Part shown: positions 1 through 11,784 of the stretch, in pieces
How the letters are laid out: the number at the start of each line of letters is the position of its first letter
Position numbering within the stretch: the first letter of the stretch is position 1
Source of the DNA: Amoebophrya sp. A120
Lineage: Eukaryota > Sar > Dinophyceae > Syndiniales > Amoebophryaceae
Assembly: GCA_905178155.1 (NCBI GenBank)
Contig: CAJINV010000005.1
Span: 2,172,054 to 2,236,053, forward strand
DNA: 64,000 nucleotides
Direction: 5' to 3'
Translations under genes and position numbers: made by a program
Notes under the pieces: generated by a model
Told to the model about the DNA's origin: nothing
Databases searched by the model: none
What the model saw: the letters and a program-made list of their open reading frames with translations, nothing else

Positions 1-1
1 G

Positions 2-2767
2 CTAAAGCCCGCGAATGGAACCAGTGCGGAAACCTCCTGTTCCGCAAATCCGCCGCAGATGTCCCCTTTGGACGCGGAGCAGATACGGGAGATTTTGCGC
101 GCAGATTTCGAAGAGCTCGCAGGGGCAAACTCCGCAAGCACCTCAACTTCGGCGCATGACAAACTAAATAACGCAGGATCATCAACATCTTCCCAACCTC
201 CAAATAGAATAGACCAGCAGTCCTTTCAGTCCGAGGATTTTTCCCAGCAGACCAGCGAGTTTTTGCAGCAGAACTTCGAGCTCTACGAAGATATGGATTG
301 CAAAAATGTCTGGGTCTGGAAACTTGTAATGCTGCGTTGGGAATAATGAATGCTCTGTAATGCACAGTCAAGCATGAGAAATGTCTGCGCTTCTTTGTGT
401 TGCGTTTTTCGCATGACAAACTGCGTTTTTGCATGACAGGCAACAGGGTCTCTTCTTGGACACGCATCGCAAACTTTTTGGTCATGCCAGACAAGCATGA
501 CAAACTTGCAATCTTCCAGACCCAGACATTTTTGCATTTGATAGAAGACGCCTTCGACCTCTTCGGGGCGGTGACTGTGGAAAAGGCCGTGAAGTTGGGA
601 CAGTGCGACACGCTGGAGGAAATTAGCGATTACGTCGAGAGGCACCAACACGAACCGGATTGGGCGCTTTCGATGGAAGCGATCGACTTCCGGCAGACAC
701 TGGACCTGCTGACCAAGGTGCACGATATCTACGCGGCGAAAACTACGACGGAAAGTGAGAGTTTTGGAGCCGCGATGGAACTTACGCCGAAAGCGGGTGT
801 GGACGAGAGTGTCGACGAAGGTAAAGAAATCTGAAGCTGCGTTTGGTCACACAACTGATTTCAGTTGTTTATTCGTTATTCCTTTTGCATTCGCATCTAG
901 TTCTAGATCTACCATCTACGTTCGCCGTGTTATGAAAGAGTGCCTTCTTCTACGTAAGTGCCATTGACGAGCAAGAAGTCAAAAAAGATTATACAAATCG
1001 TCACATCAAAATTTTCCTACAGACGAGCAGCGCAACCGGCGGTTGGAGCTTTTGCACAAGATTTTTTCGAAGATTGCCTACCACCCGTTCGATGACAAGG
1101 TGCGGAGTGTAAAAGCCAAAGTTATTTACGACAAGATGTCCGCCGACTTACTGCTCCAAGGGAAAGTCGCAGACTTGATGGTGACCTGCGGTTTTCAGAT
1201 AAAAGCAGAGTCCCCACGGGGCAACAACGACGCAAACAACACGACGAGCATCGCCGCGCAGGTGATGCGCGTGAAGCAGGAGAAGTTGAATTTGACGGTG
1301 CAAAATGCGAACAGCCAGGTTGTTTTTCATTTCCCGCACCAACTCGACACGGACCGGAAGGAGGTGGTGCGTTTCCATCGCGTTTTCAGCTTACTCGAGG
1401 ATCTGGTCTCCAGCTTGCAAGTGGAGGAGCTGCAGGCAGTGGAAGTTGACCTTGCGCCCGGTGGCGCGACTTCTGCAACAGAAGTGCTTTGCTCCACCCC
1501 GAACTTGTCTTCCTCCGCACAGAGCAGCAAGAACACGGTAGTGGCTAGTACGCCGTCGATACTAGAGCTGCAGCCCCCTGTAATATTAACGCCTAAGGTC
1601 GTACAACAAGGGACGACTTCTAAAGCTTCCTCCTCGTCGTCCGTCGGCAGTCCCACCCCAAACAGCAACCAGTCCTTCTCGCCGCCCGAGCGCGGAGTTC
1701 ATCCTGGCGGAGAGACCACGAGCCGGAGCAAACCGCCGCAGCAGCAGAACAGGCCCGGTAGCGGGAAAAAGGAGCCCTACATACCCGGGAAGAAACCGCC
1801 GATCTCCAAAGACGAAATGCGCCTGAAGCGGCTGGCAAAGTTGGAGGAAGGGACTTCTGCAGGGAGTAGCCTTGGATCGACTGCTGCCAAGGCGAAGTCT
1901 TCCGCCGCCCGGTCGCTGCAGGGGGCGCTGGACTACGGGACCATGAGGAGAAAAGTGGTGAAGGAGCAGGATCGGAGGGAGAAAGAGCAGGAACAGAGAA
2001 CCGGCGTGGTCAGGCGGAGAAACAAGCCAAAGGCGACGGGGTACTGGGGCAACGTGTGGAGTCTGATGGAACACAACAACACGGCGGAGAATTTCCAAAT
2101 CCGGTCGGTGCCCAACCGGAACAACCCGGTATGGCGGTCCGAAGATGATCCGATCAAAAGAGGCAATGATGGCTTTTCGACAGGTGGTCGTGGCACTCCC
2201 TCGTTGTCTGAGCTGACGGACCGAAAAGCGAAGTTCTTCAACCTGCAAGACGTGGAAAACCTCCGGTGGCGCGACGCGATCCGGGACACCCCGAAATACG
2301 CAGAGTCGTGGTGGAACAGCCAGCCGCAGTCGACAAATTACAGCGAGGTGGCGCGAAGGAGTTACGACCCGGCGTATTTGGGGCGGAAAGCGCTGGACTA
2401 CACGAATCGTTTTCGGGGCGAAAACGGCCTGCCACCTTTGAAATGGAATGAAGCTATGGCGCAGATCGCGAAAAAGCACGCGGAACAGATGGCGAAGGGG
2501 GAAATGCCCTTCAGTCACGACGGGTTCAACGAACGAGTTAGGCAATTCCCCTTCCACAGCTACAGTTCAGCGGAAAATCTGGCGTATAACCAGGGGCACG
2601 CGGACACGGCCGGCGTCGCGGTAAACGGCTGGATACACTCGCCGGGACACTGCAAAAATTTGTTGTCCCTGACAAATTTGTGCGGGATAGGCGTCGCGGG
2701 CCGTGCGGATGGGACTTTCTACTTCACCCAGCTGTTTGCGAAAACGGCCGGGGGGCTGGCGCCATGA
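2..2767 (+). CDS. PUB-domain and CAP/SCP-domain fusion protein (5' end outside window)
   Basis: Proposed exons are 2-291, 549-820 and 1023-2767, about 768 residues visible. The frame is open to the window edge, so the true start may lie upstream; ATG 59 is a possible internal or true start. The first intron is introner 292-543; the second is a GT-AG intron, 821-1022. The middle of the protein has a UBA-like helix pair (around QCDTLEEISDYVERH) followed by a PUB/PUG-like segment with the HPFDDKVRSVKAKV core; PUB domains typically bind p97/Cdc48. After a long Ser/Pro/Lys-rich linker, the C-terminal ~125 residues are a CAP (PF00188) domain with NRFRGENGLPPLKWNEA, AENLAYN, GWIHSPGH and YFTQLF. CAP proteins are usually secreted, but no signal peptide is visible in this part. 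The combination is odd. The CAP call is firm, the PUB call moderate and the UBA call weak. Confidence 0.8.
292..543 (+). mobile_element. Introner, family A (copy A1)
   Basis: 252 bp. The left end TATGGATTGCAAAAATGTCT mirrors the right end, which finishes in GCATTTGATA; both carry the GTCTGGGTCTGG block. A 5-bp duplication gaaga flanks it (287-291, 544-548). Removing the element plus one gaaga joins ELYED to AFDLF in frame. No GT-AG pair is available at the junction. Confidence 0.9.
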
Positions 2768-3149
2768 ATCGTTCTCATTCCGTGGTATTCTTGTACGTAG
2801 TAGACCCACTTGATGGCCGCGGCTCTGAAATTGCAAACCGTCCGCAGATGAGTTTTGCTTGATTTGAGAAATGTTACTGACTCGCTTTCAGGAACCATTA
2901 ACTCATGATGCAAATTCCGATTTTTCCTCAAGGGAGCAACCGCGACCGGACAGGAGACGGAGACGCTTAAGGTGCGGAGCATTTTTTCTCTAAGCGATTA
3001 GGATTACACTGCGGCATTGCTGTTCGCTTCTCTTCTGGTAAGTGTTTGCCTCTTCGTTTTGGCCTGCTGCTGCAGGGAAGCCAATATACCGCAGCAACCA
3101 CATCACAGCACGCCAGTGCGATGGTTCCGACTGGTACCAGGCCAGGCGC

Positions 3150-4770
3150 TCCCTGGGATACCCATGGCGCGGCTAGCTGCGCCCCATTTTGATCGTGCGG
3201 GGCCGCCAGAGTTGCTAGCCACGCACCGCGGAGGCGGTAGGACGCAACGGGCCCGGCGGGGCCCAAGAACGCGCCGAAGGCCGTGCATGTGTCGATCAAC
3301 CTGCCGACTTGCGGAAAGTGATGAGCCCCAAAGGCAGCGAAGCGGCGCCCGAGAGGCACCCGCGCCGGGCCAACAAGAGGGGCGCCCCGTGCCGCTTCCG
3401 GGCCCTGGTCTCCTCTTCGGAGGATGGGCGCGAGGAATGGCGCCGGATTCCTGCCGAGGCGGGAGGGGCGCTCGCCGAGCAGCTCGAGCCCTCGGCGCCA
3501 GCCCGGACGCGGCGCGGCCGGTATCTATTTCCGGCGCGGGCGAGCTGGAGGAATTTCGTCGACGGCAAGTGGTACCTGGGCCACGTGATCGACACGAAGG
3601 CGGCGGCCCGCCAGGTCTACAACCCGGGCAAGGATGTCCCGGCGGCCAGGCGCCTCCTCGCTTGATGCCGGCCCTACTTCTGCGGTGCGCAGTAAGGTAA
3701 AAGCCAAAAGAACTGCGCTGACAAAACACAGCAGAGAGCTGGCCCCGGCCCCGTGCAATATGCAGAACGAAGGCTGCGCAAAGCACGGGCCCGCAAGGGG
3801 CGGGCCCCTTGCTGCGAGACACGAGAGAGGCCGGGGGCTGCTTGGCGGGCCCTAGGTGCAGCGCCGCCCTGCGGCAGCGATTGGGGCGGCGCGCGCCAGC
3901 TGCGCAATTTGGCCGGCGCGGGCAGCGGGCCCGCCCGGAGGAACGAAGGCGCCCCGGCGCCGTAGCGGCGCGCGCCCGCGTCGGCAGTCGGCGGGGACAT
4001 GCCGCCGGGGCCGCTGGGAAACAGAGCGGCGCGAGGGCCCCCGACCTACCCGCCATCTGCTTCGTCGACCAGCGCCGCCACTGTGAATTCGACCAAAAGC
4101 ATTCTCGACTACATGCGGTAGCTGTCGCCACGCACGGCAAAACACTGCGCGCGCCTTGCATGTTGACAACACAGCCACAGCTTCTGGCTCTGCCGGGGCC
4201 CGATCAAATTCGGGCCGGGCCGACCGAGGGAGCGAGGCCAGGCCGTGCGGCTACCTGGAACGCTCGGCGGGAAAGAAGCAGGGCGCGGCGTAAATTGCAA
4301 GCGGCCCCCAGCGGCGGGTCCCGCAGCGACATCTGTAGCGAGACCAGCCTCGGCCCTCCTGCAGGCTTGAAGGACTGCGCGCCCGTTGACCTTCTTGACA
4401 GGCTGGCACTTCCGGCCGGAGGCGCTTGGCGGTGCTTCCGTCTGGGGAGAGGCACGCCGCAGCAGCATCTCGGGCCCCGGCCCTCCCGCGATGCGCCTCC
4501 TGCCGCGGCCGGCCTACCTAGCGCCGCCCGGCGCCGGGCGCCGTTGCACGGGTGGGCGCCGTTGCGCATATCGGCCCGCGGCCGCCGGGGTTGGCCCGTG
4601 CGACCACTGGCATTGGTTTCGGAAATTGGCGCCGGGGCCTCCAGGCCGGGCGCAGATTGGGTAGTGAATCTGAAGGCGCGACGTCGCCGTCTGCTTGCGC
4701 GTGCCTATATTGCTAGCAGGCCGCCGTGGCCGCCGCTCTCGATGCGCAGTGCCTCACTTTTCCATCTTCC
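3150..4770. other. G+C-rich island without a recognisable gene
   Basis: Between gene 1 and the DIS3L2-like gene, base composition shifts abruptly to very G+C-rich, with many GGCC/GCGC words, then returns to normal near 4770. Open frames run on both strands here (for example 3309-3665 +, 3103-4161 -), as expected of stop-poor G+C-rich DNA. Their translations are Arg/Ala/Gly/Pro-rich and show no domain I know. It resembles the island at 37230-39260 in composition but I saw no long shared sequence. It could be decayed repeat, foreign DNA or a structured non-coding region. Confidence 0.5.
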
Positions 4771-5562
4771 GTATACGTAAGCACACATTGATTGAAAATG
4801 TTGAGGATATCAGGATCATCAGAAAACTTCTGTTCGCGCCACGCTCAGTCACTTAGAACGATCCTAAAGCAAGCAACCTGATCCGGAGATCAAATGAGGA
4901 GCTAAAAGCAAAAATGAAAGAAATGCCGTGATCCTGACCGAGTATCTACTTTTTTGCCTCTTTCCGAGTCAAGTTTCGACCTTTCTATTTTCTGAATTTT
5001 TCCCTCAGTTGACTTGAAAAGATCAAGTATACAACCTCTAGTGGACGAGCAAAGATAGACTCCCCACGTACATACAAACTCCTAGTGGACGAGGTATATA
5101 CTCCCCACGTACACACTGAAGAGCACAACAAAATAGAAACACGAAGAGCGCTTGTTGTGAGTTGCAAGTTTACAGCGCGTACACAAGTAGTAGCAGAAAC
5201 TCACCGATTTGTAGCAATAAGATTTCTACATCTAAAAGTAGACTTCTGAAAGTCGATACAGTCGAAACTTCTTTTGATAATCCGCTTGAATTTGTTTACG
5301 ATAGAAAACCGAAGAAAACTCAAAGTTGTAATTGATACACAGAAGAGTAAAACAATACTGCGAATTCCGTCCAGAAACCGCTTTGCTTTTGACGGCTTTT
5401 ACATTTTTGATTTCATTTATTAAAAAACGCTTATCTCAAAGTCTATCAATTTGGATTTTTCGCATTCCATCAAACAAACTTTATTTGTACCCAGTACCAG
5501 ATAACCGTATCTAACCCTAGCACATCGATCTTACAAAAATTATACCCAAAAGTTGGTACAAA
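4771..5562. repeat. Upstream region of DIS3L2-like gene with a short tandem duplication
   Basis: Ordinary A+T-richer intergenic DNA. The words ctagtggacgag and actccccacgtaca occur twice in the same order (5038-5073 and 5082-5114), an imperfect tandem duplication with a period of about 43 bp. The start codon at 5563 lies in an A-rich context (acaaaATG). I see no RNA gene. Confidence 0.5.
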
Positions 5563-8500
5563 ATGACGACCACCCCGCTACTGCCCGAACCCGGGAGCAG
5601 TCCAGCGACGTCCTCCAAAACGCCGCTTGCCAACGGGGACGAGCCACCTAGCAGTAAAAGGGACAGTTCCAAAATCAGCCACGACGCAGATGGAGCATCC
5701 TCTTCTTCCGCCCACGAAAATAATGATCACACCCGTGACTCCAAGGAATCCACGCACAGCAGACGCAAGAATTCGAAGGAAAAGGAAAACTCCAAAGAAC
5801 CACACGGAAATAATGCACCTGCCGGTCCGTCGAAATACCGCAACAAGCGGGACAAAGGACAACATCAGCACCAGAGCAACAAAACCGACAAAACGAACAA
5901 CCACCCCTGGTGGCGGAAGCGGAAACGGAAGGAGTTGACCGAGGGGATCGTGAAACTGAAATACGACACGGAGGACAAGCAGTACGTGTTTATCACGAAT
6001 GAAGAAGTATCCGCCGAGTACGCGGACAGCCCCGACATCTTCGCGCTAAAACGCGACTTCAAGGACGGGGAATGGCCGCTGGTCAACCGCGGGGACAAGG
6101 TGAAATTCTACCTGAAACAGTCCGACGACGGCACGAAGCCGATCGCGAAACGGGTCCGGTACGGCGCGGACGCCGGCGCTCGGGCGGAGCGGAAGGAGCA
6201 GGTTGGAAGCAAGAAGGAGATTTTCCCGAATTACTACACCGTTGAGAAAGTCCGGGCCGGGTTGATGGACGGAAGTTTGCGGGAGGGGATTTTGCGGGTG
6301 AATCCGAAAAAACCGTCAACCGCGTACGTGGATTTGGGATCAGCCAAGGACACGGCGAACAACGAACGGGATTTGCTAATCCAGGGCCACTCAAACCGAA
6401 ATCGCGCGGTCCACGGTGACCGCGTGGTGGTCCGGATTTTGCCGGAAAGGGAGGAGGACGCGCGTAACGCAGAGCTGAAGGCGAAAAAGAAGATCGAGGA
6501 CAGGTCGGAAACTATGATGTTGAAAAACATGGCGAAAAAAGCAATCGACCTGCAGGACGAAGCACTAGGTGGTGACGCCAGTCCGAATAGACCGGCGACC
6601 GATCTGCAGGATGCGTTGGACGCCGCGCTGGCCGATTCCTTTGATAATTTGAATGTTTCTACGGGCGGTGACAAAAAAGCGGAGGAAAAATCCTCTGCTT
6701 CGAAACGAACCAACGGTGTTGATGCAGCGGATCTAGGATCCGACGAGGATGAGATTGAGTCCGACGCAGAAGCCGATGTGTTGGACGAATTAGCGGAGGA
6801 AGAGGAGGAGGATTGGAACGACGAGGAAGAAGACCGAAAAAGCAATTTCAACACGGCACAGGTCGTCTTCATTGCCGACTACTCCGGCCGAAATCGAAGC
6901 TTCGTTTGCACCCTGTGCCCGAACAATAGTGAAGGCACGGCGGGGAAGACGTCGATGGTGAAGGAGAACGAGAAGTTTGTGAAGGCTTGTCCGGTGGATA
7001 AAAAGTTCCCGTGGATTTTGATCTACTTGAGGGACGAAGTGAAGAAGAAGCTGAAAGTCCCGGGAAAACTGGACAAATTCATGTACTGGTCCGTGAAAAT
7101 CGACAAGTGGGACAGCACGAGCATATTGCCGCTCGGGAATTTGGCCGAGAAACCAATCGGCAAAGCGGGGGACGCCGAGGCGGAGGTGATGAAGGCATTG
7201 GAGGAAACGGAATTGGCGGAACACAACAAGGACTTTGACGACGACATTTTGGACGAGGTACTTACTTTTTTGATGCACAAATCTCAACTCTTCGTCATAG
7301 TCTAGAAGAATTGAGTTTATTCCTGTAGGTCTTGCTGTAGCTTACACCGCAAGAATTTTTGTGGGCAGTTGTAGAACCTCAAACTGCTGAAGTCGTGTAG
7401 GAGTAGCAGTTCCCTTTTGATTATATTTCGCACTAAAAATCCGTAGTTCGAATTCCTGCCACGACCTACTGTTTGCTTATAAAAATCCTCTTATCCCAGG
7501 TCGAAGAGATCGTCCAACGCACCACGGAAACCTTCGAAGAAATCGCGGAGAAGCGGATAGACCTCCGGAAAGAACTGAAAAACGGGGTCCGGATCATGAC
7601 GATCGACCCGAAAACCGCCCGTGATCTCGACGACGCCATCCACGTGAAGAAGATTAACAACGAAATAACCGAATTCGGGGTGCACATCGCCGACGTCGCG
7701 CACTTCGTGAAGCCGGGGTCACACGTGGACAAAATGGCGAAATTCAGATGCACCTCCGTCTACATGCCGGACCGCGTTCTGCCGATGTTGCCCCATGCCC
7801 TCTGCAACCACCTGTGCTCGCTCAATCCGAACGAGAACAAGTGCGCCTTCTCCGTGTTCTTCCGCATCGACAACAACGGCGAGTTGATGGTGGACGAGAA
7901 AAACGAGTATCAATTGCAAAAATGTCTGGGTCTGGAAGATTGCAACTTGTCATGCTGTCTCTGGATTCCAAAAAAATCTGTATTGCGTGACCAACAACAG
8001 GAGTCCAGTTTGTGTTACGAAGGGAGGGCATTTCTCATGCGGAATAGGCATCAGGAAGCCTTCTATCTAAAAATCTGTGATGCTAGATCATGCATCACGT
8101 GCACTATGGCTCATAAAAAATATACATCACAAATCCCGGAATCTTCCAGACCCAGACATTTTTACAGTTGATAACGAGCCCTGGATCGCGAAAACGGTGA
8201 TCAACACCTGTTGTCGCTTCAACTACGACCAGGTCCTATCAAATGTAAAAATGTCTGGGTCTGGAAACCTGTAATGCTAAAAATGAATGATATACGCACT
8301 GCAGTACACAGCTATGCATGACAAATTTTTTGGCTGCCATGTCTTACGTATTCCGCATGGCAAACTGCGTTTTTGCATGACAGATGAGAGGGCTTTTTCG
8401 TGCCTATGCAACACAGATTCTCGAGTCATGCCAGACAAGCATGACAAACTTGCATTCTTCCAGACCCAGACATTTTTGCATTTGATAGGTCCAGGAAATC

Positions 8501-11026
8501 TACGACTTCGGCGGCGCGCAGGCGTTGACCGGCGACGCGCGGCCGGAGGTCTACCACGGCGCGAGCTGGGAGGAGTGCGTGAAGGATCTGTTTCTGATCT
8601 ACAAGGTCTGCACCAAGATCCGCAACGCGAGGTTCGGAAACGGGGCGCTGTCGATGCACAAATCGAAGCTGATTTTCAAAACGACCGACGCCTCCGCCGG
8701 CATGCCGACGGGGTACGCGAAGGAGGTGCATTCCCCCTCGCACTGGGTCATCGAGGAGTTGATGCTGCTCGCGAACAAATCGGTCGCCCGCGTGCAGCAG
8801 AAGCACGACGTGTTTGACAGCTTAGCCGTTCTGCGGAACCACCCGCCGCCGGACGAGAAAAAGGCGAAACGGGTTTTGGAAACCATGCAGCTCTGCGGAA
8901 TTGAGTACAGCAACTCCACGGCGGGAGACCTACACAAGTGCCTCACCAAGATCCACAAGATCTACGGAGAGGAAGTCGCGGCAACAGCCAGCATGCTCAC
9001 CATGAAGTGCGGGATGCGGCCAGCGTCTTATTTCATCGGGGAGGACGAGCCCCCGCACCACTTCGCCCTGAACTTTGACCAGTATACGCACTTTACAAGT
9101 CCGATCCGAAGGTACGCAGACGTGATGGTGCACCGGGTTCTGAACGCCATCTTGGAGAAGAAAACGAAGGAGCAATTCATGATCGAAGATTTGGACGACG
9201 CGGACCGCGAGGCGGTGCCCGAGAAGGATGACAATCTGCTCGGGAAATTAGGCGGGGGAAGGGGCGGAAATAAGCACGCGGAATTGAACACCGACGGACT
9301 GAGCGACGATGACTTGAACGACCAAGCTGGCAGCTTGCGGGGAACGCACAGGTAGGGTGATTTTTGTAAGTAGAAGTACAAACAAAGTGAAATTTTTTTG
9401 AAGCAGTTTTGTGTGTAGGAGGATGCGGGGGATGCGAAGGTTCGGGTAGGTGGAAAAATACTTTCACACTCAAAATGCGTACTACACAAGTCAATTTTCT
9501 AGTTGTCTTAATGCCGAAGCCTAATGGTTGTACATGACAAGCATAAAACTCCAGGCGTGGTGGCGGTCCCAAGCAGAACTACCAGAAAAACCTGAAGAAC
9601 ATGATGGACGACTACAATTCCTCTGGCTTCGTTCAACAAGACACTCTTCGCCCGAAAAAGGAAGACTACCCAGAGGCAAAAACCGCCACCGCGGCAGCTG
9701 CTTCTGGTGATGCTAAACCCACAGACGGTAGCACAACTGGGCCGGAGTTGAATGAGGACGGCACATTGAAGGTGGATGATGACGACAACAACGAGGAATC
9801 CGACAAGAAGTGCCAGGCGAACATCGCGATGGGCAACCAGTGCAAGTCGTGCAACAAAAAGAAAAAGGCGTCGAAGGACTGCCAGGAGGAACTGGACCGC
9901 GCGTGGTTCTGCATGCTGCTCCGGGACCAGAAGAACTGGTGGTACCGGGTATCCTAAGTGAAAACGTCCCCACACCAGAGTCAAATTGGGAAATCTGCTA
10001 GACAAATCCACCAGCTTTGGTTGTTTCGCATGACAGGCTTGCCCTCGTAGTGTAATCCTGTTTAGCTTATTCAGCAGCATCACAGATCTGGCATATCTTG
10101 CTGATTCTAGCATCACAAAGCCCAAAACACGACTAGAAAATGCGTCTCATGGGTCTCGGCATGAGAAACATTCTCAGCATGCAGATTTGCATTACAGCTC
10201 TGGGGTGGGGACGTTTTTACAAATGATACCGGGCCGCGACGGTAACCGAGATCCAGCCGGACGGCATCACTGTGTTCGCGCACGAGATTGGGAAGGAGAA
10301 GAAAATTTTTGTGACTGACATCCGGACGCACCACGACATCCCGAACCTGTTCGTAAAGGAGGTGAACGACGAGGTGATGCTTCCGGAGGAATTTGAGTAC
10401 TGGAGCAAGTCCCACATGAAGGTCACCTGGAGCAACAAAAAAGTGGAAGACACGCAGTTCCTTTACGGAGACGAAAGACCAGACTTGGAGGAAACCGAGG
10501 GGCAAGTGCTTGGAAGTACTATACGTTTTTACTTTAGCTGTCTTGTTTCGTGATTGATAGAAGCCGCGTCGCTATAAAAAGTTTACTATCTTGAGGTCCT
10601 ACATGATTTCGTACACATGCAGAAAAATTCTCAATCGCCATTGCTATCCGAATAACTACCACAGGCGACGTCGCTCCCCCGCCGGGAATGGACGTGATAG
10701 ACATTGAACAGATGACGGTGGAGCAGGACATCCATCTCCTCTCCGTGGTCCCCATTGTACTGATCCCGACCAACACCGTCCCAATAGACTTTGTGATGCT
10801 GCTCGTTTCCCCCTACCATGCGCAGTGGCGAAAAGTGGAAATTACGGACAAGGAGAGGCGGGGGTTCAACAACGCACCGGTGGAGTCGTTCGATGAAGAC
10901 GGCGACTCGGATGACGACGACAACGAGGACTACGGAACGCAAAGACGACCGCCGAAGAACGCGAAGGGAAAAGGAAAAAAAGGCGGAAAGAAGGGCGGTG
11001 GCAAAGCGAGAGGGCGGGCGAGCTGA
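5563..11026 (+). CDS. DIS3L2: DIS3L2-like RNB-family 3'-5' exoribonuclease
   Basis: Proposed exons: 5563-7257, 7500-7907, 8179-8236, 8493-9351, 9555-9949, 10234-10515 and 10665-11026, giving 1352 aa. A Ser/Lys-rich N-terminus (no PIN domain seen, unlike DIS3/Rrp44) leads to cold-shock domains; NYYTVEKVRAGLMDGSLREG near residue 222 is typical. The RNB domain starts near residue 596 with IDPKTARDLDDAIH, which supplies the catalytic aspartates, and carries HFTSPIRRYADVMVHR near 919. A C-terminal S1-like strand set (TEIQPDGITVFAHEIG) follows near 1140. The family degrades RNA 3' to 5' in the cytoplasm, for DIS3L2 preferring oligouridylated RNA. A Cys-rich insert (CQANIAMGNQCKSC, near 1093) splits RNB and S1. 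Three of the six introns are introners; the other three are GT-AG. DIS3L2 rather than DIS3 is inferred from the missing PIN. Confidence 0.9.
7908..8173 (+). mobile_element. Introner, family A (copy A2)
   Basis: 266 bp, from TATCAATTGCAAAAATGTCT to CAGTTGATA, with duplication acgag (7903-7907, 8174-8178). Precise loss joins DEKNE to PWIAKTVIN within the RNB domain, matching the conserved W-x-x-x-T-V-I segment. Ends permit TA...AG or AC...TA but not GT-AG. Confidence 0.92.
8237..8487 (+). mobile_element. Introner, family A (copy A3), GT-AG compatible
   Basis: 251 bp, TATCAAATG...CATTTGATA, duplication ggtcc (8232-8236, 8488-8492). Because the duplicated site contains GT and is preceded on the right by ATA, the intron can be read as GT...AG (8233-8488). 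Splicing gives NYDQVQEIYDFGG in the RNB domain. Its interior is close to the reverse complement of copy A6 (22337-22579). Confidence 0.92.
9950..10228 (+). mobile_element. Introner, family B (copy B1)
   Basis: 279 bp. Left end TATCCTAAGTGAAAACGTCC, right end with ggggtggggacgttttta then ...ATGATA. Duplication ccggg (9945-9949, 10229-10233). Removal joins NWWYR to AATVTEIQPDG, the start of the S1-like domain. No GT-AG pair at the junction. Confidence 0.9.
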
Positions 11027-11784
11027 GGTCCCGGTGCTGTCTTCTTGTTCGGGGAAGAAACGAAGATCTATGTATAATTCCAAGAATAAGTACTACACGT
11101 TCGTTCACCTAAGAGTAATATCTAGCGACAACTTCTTTTGGGAAAAACAGTTTTAGTAAACACTTCAATGGACCAGTACGTAGTGACTTTCATACAAGCG
11201 ACATTGTTGGGACCTTTTTTCGAGAAGAACAGGACAAGCTCTACTTGATGAGAGTGTGGGAAACAGACTTTGCGCGAGAATGCAAGATACTTGCTGGGTG
11301 GAGGCAAGATTAATGGGACGAACTTGAGAGTGAAGATGATTTCTGTTCGTTATCGAAAAATGCGATCTTCCGGGGCTGATTGTCGAAACATGCGATCTGG
11401 GGATGAAGGGGCATAGAGTTTTGGAATTAAAGCTGATCAACCACGGCAAGATTGATGGTAAAAGAAAAATGCGGTCCCAGTTTTCTTGACTGTGCAGATT
11501 TTCTGCTTGGGTTTTTGTATTGGCTTTTGACTCCAACATGGTTTTCGTGGAAGTATCACTTGATTTGTTGCAATTCGCTAACGAGACAGGATCACCGGCA
11601 CCAGCTACGACTGGACGCAAGTAAATCAGCTAACGAGACCGTCCTGCGCAAGTAAATTGAAGCATTGACACCATGCTGATAAGTTTATGTATTATTTATG
11701 TTGAAAATGATGCGTTACAACAAGACCTGAGGTTCTAAAAGTTTCACCCGCACCAGTGACATTTTTTTTTCCGCGCTAGTAAAA
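11027..11784. other. Intergenic, no gene seen
   Basis: About 760 bp between two + strand genes. Short repeated words only (tcgaaa.atgcgatct twice around 11355-11400; gctaacgagac at about 11577 and 11630). Reading frames here are short and lack recognisable content. Presumably 3' UTR of one gene and upstream region of the next. Confidence 0.5.

Noticed and set aside
1586-2557. 323-codon antisense frame within the CAP gene
   Set aside because: The sense strand has a clear CAP domain; the antisense product has no motif.
3103-4161. Long frames in the first G+C island as candidate genes
   Set aside because: Frames occur on both strands at once with Arg/Ala/Gly/Pro composition and no domain; a composition effect is the simpler reading.
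7440-7470. tRNA B-box-like agttcgaattcc
   Set aside because: No matching acceptor stem or A box; it sits inside a GT-AG intron of the DIS3L2-like gene.
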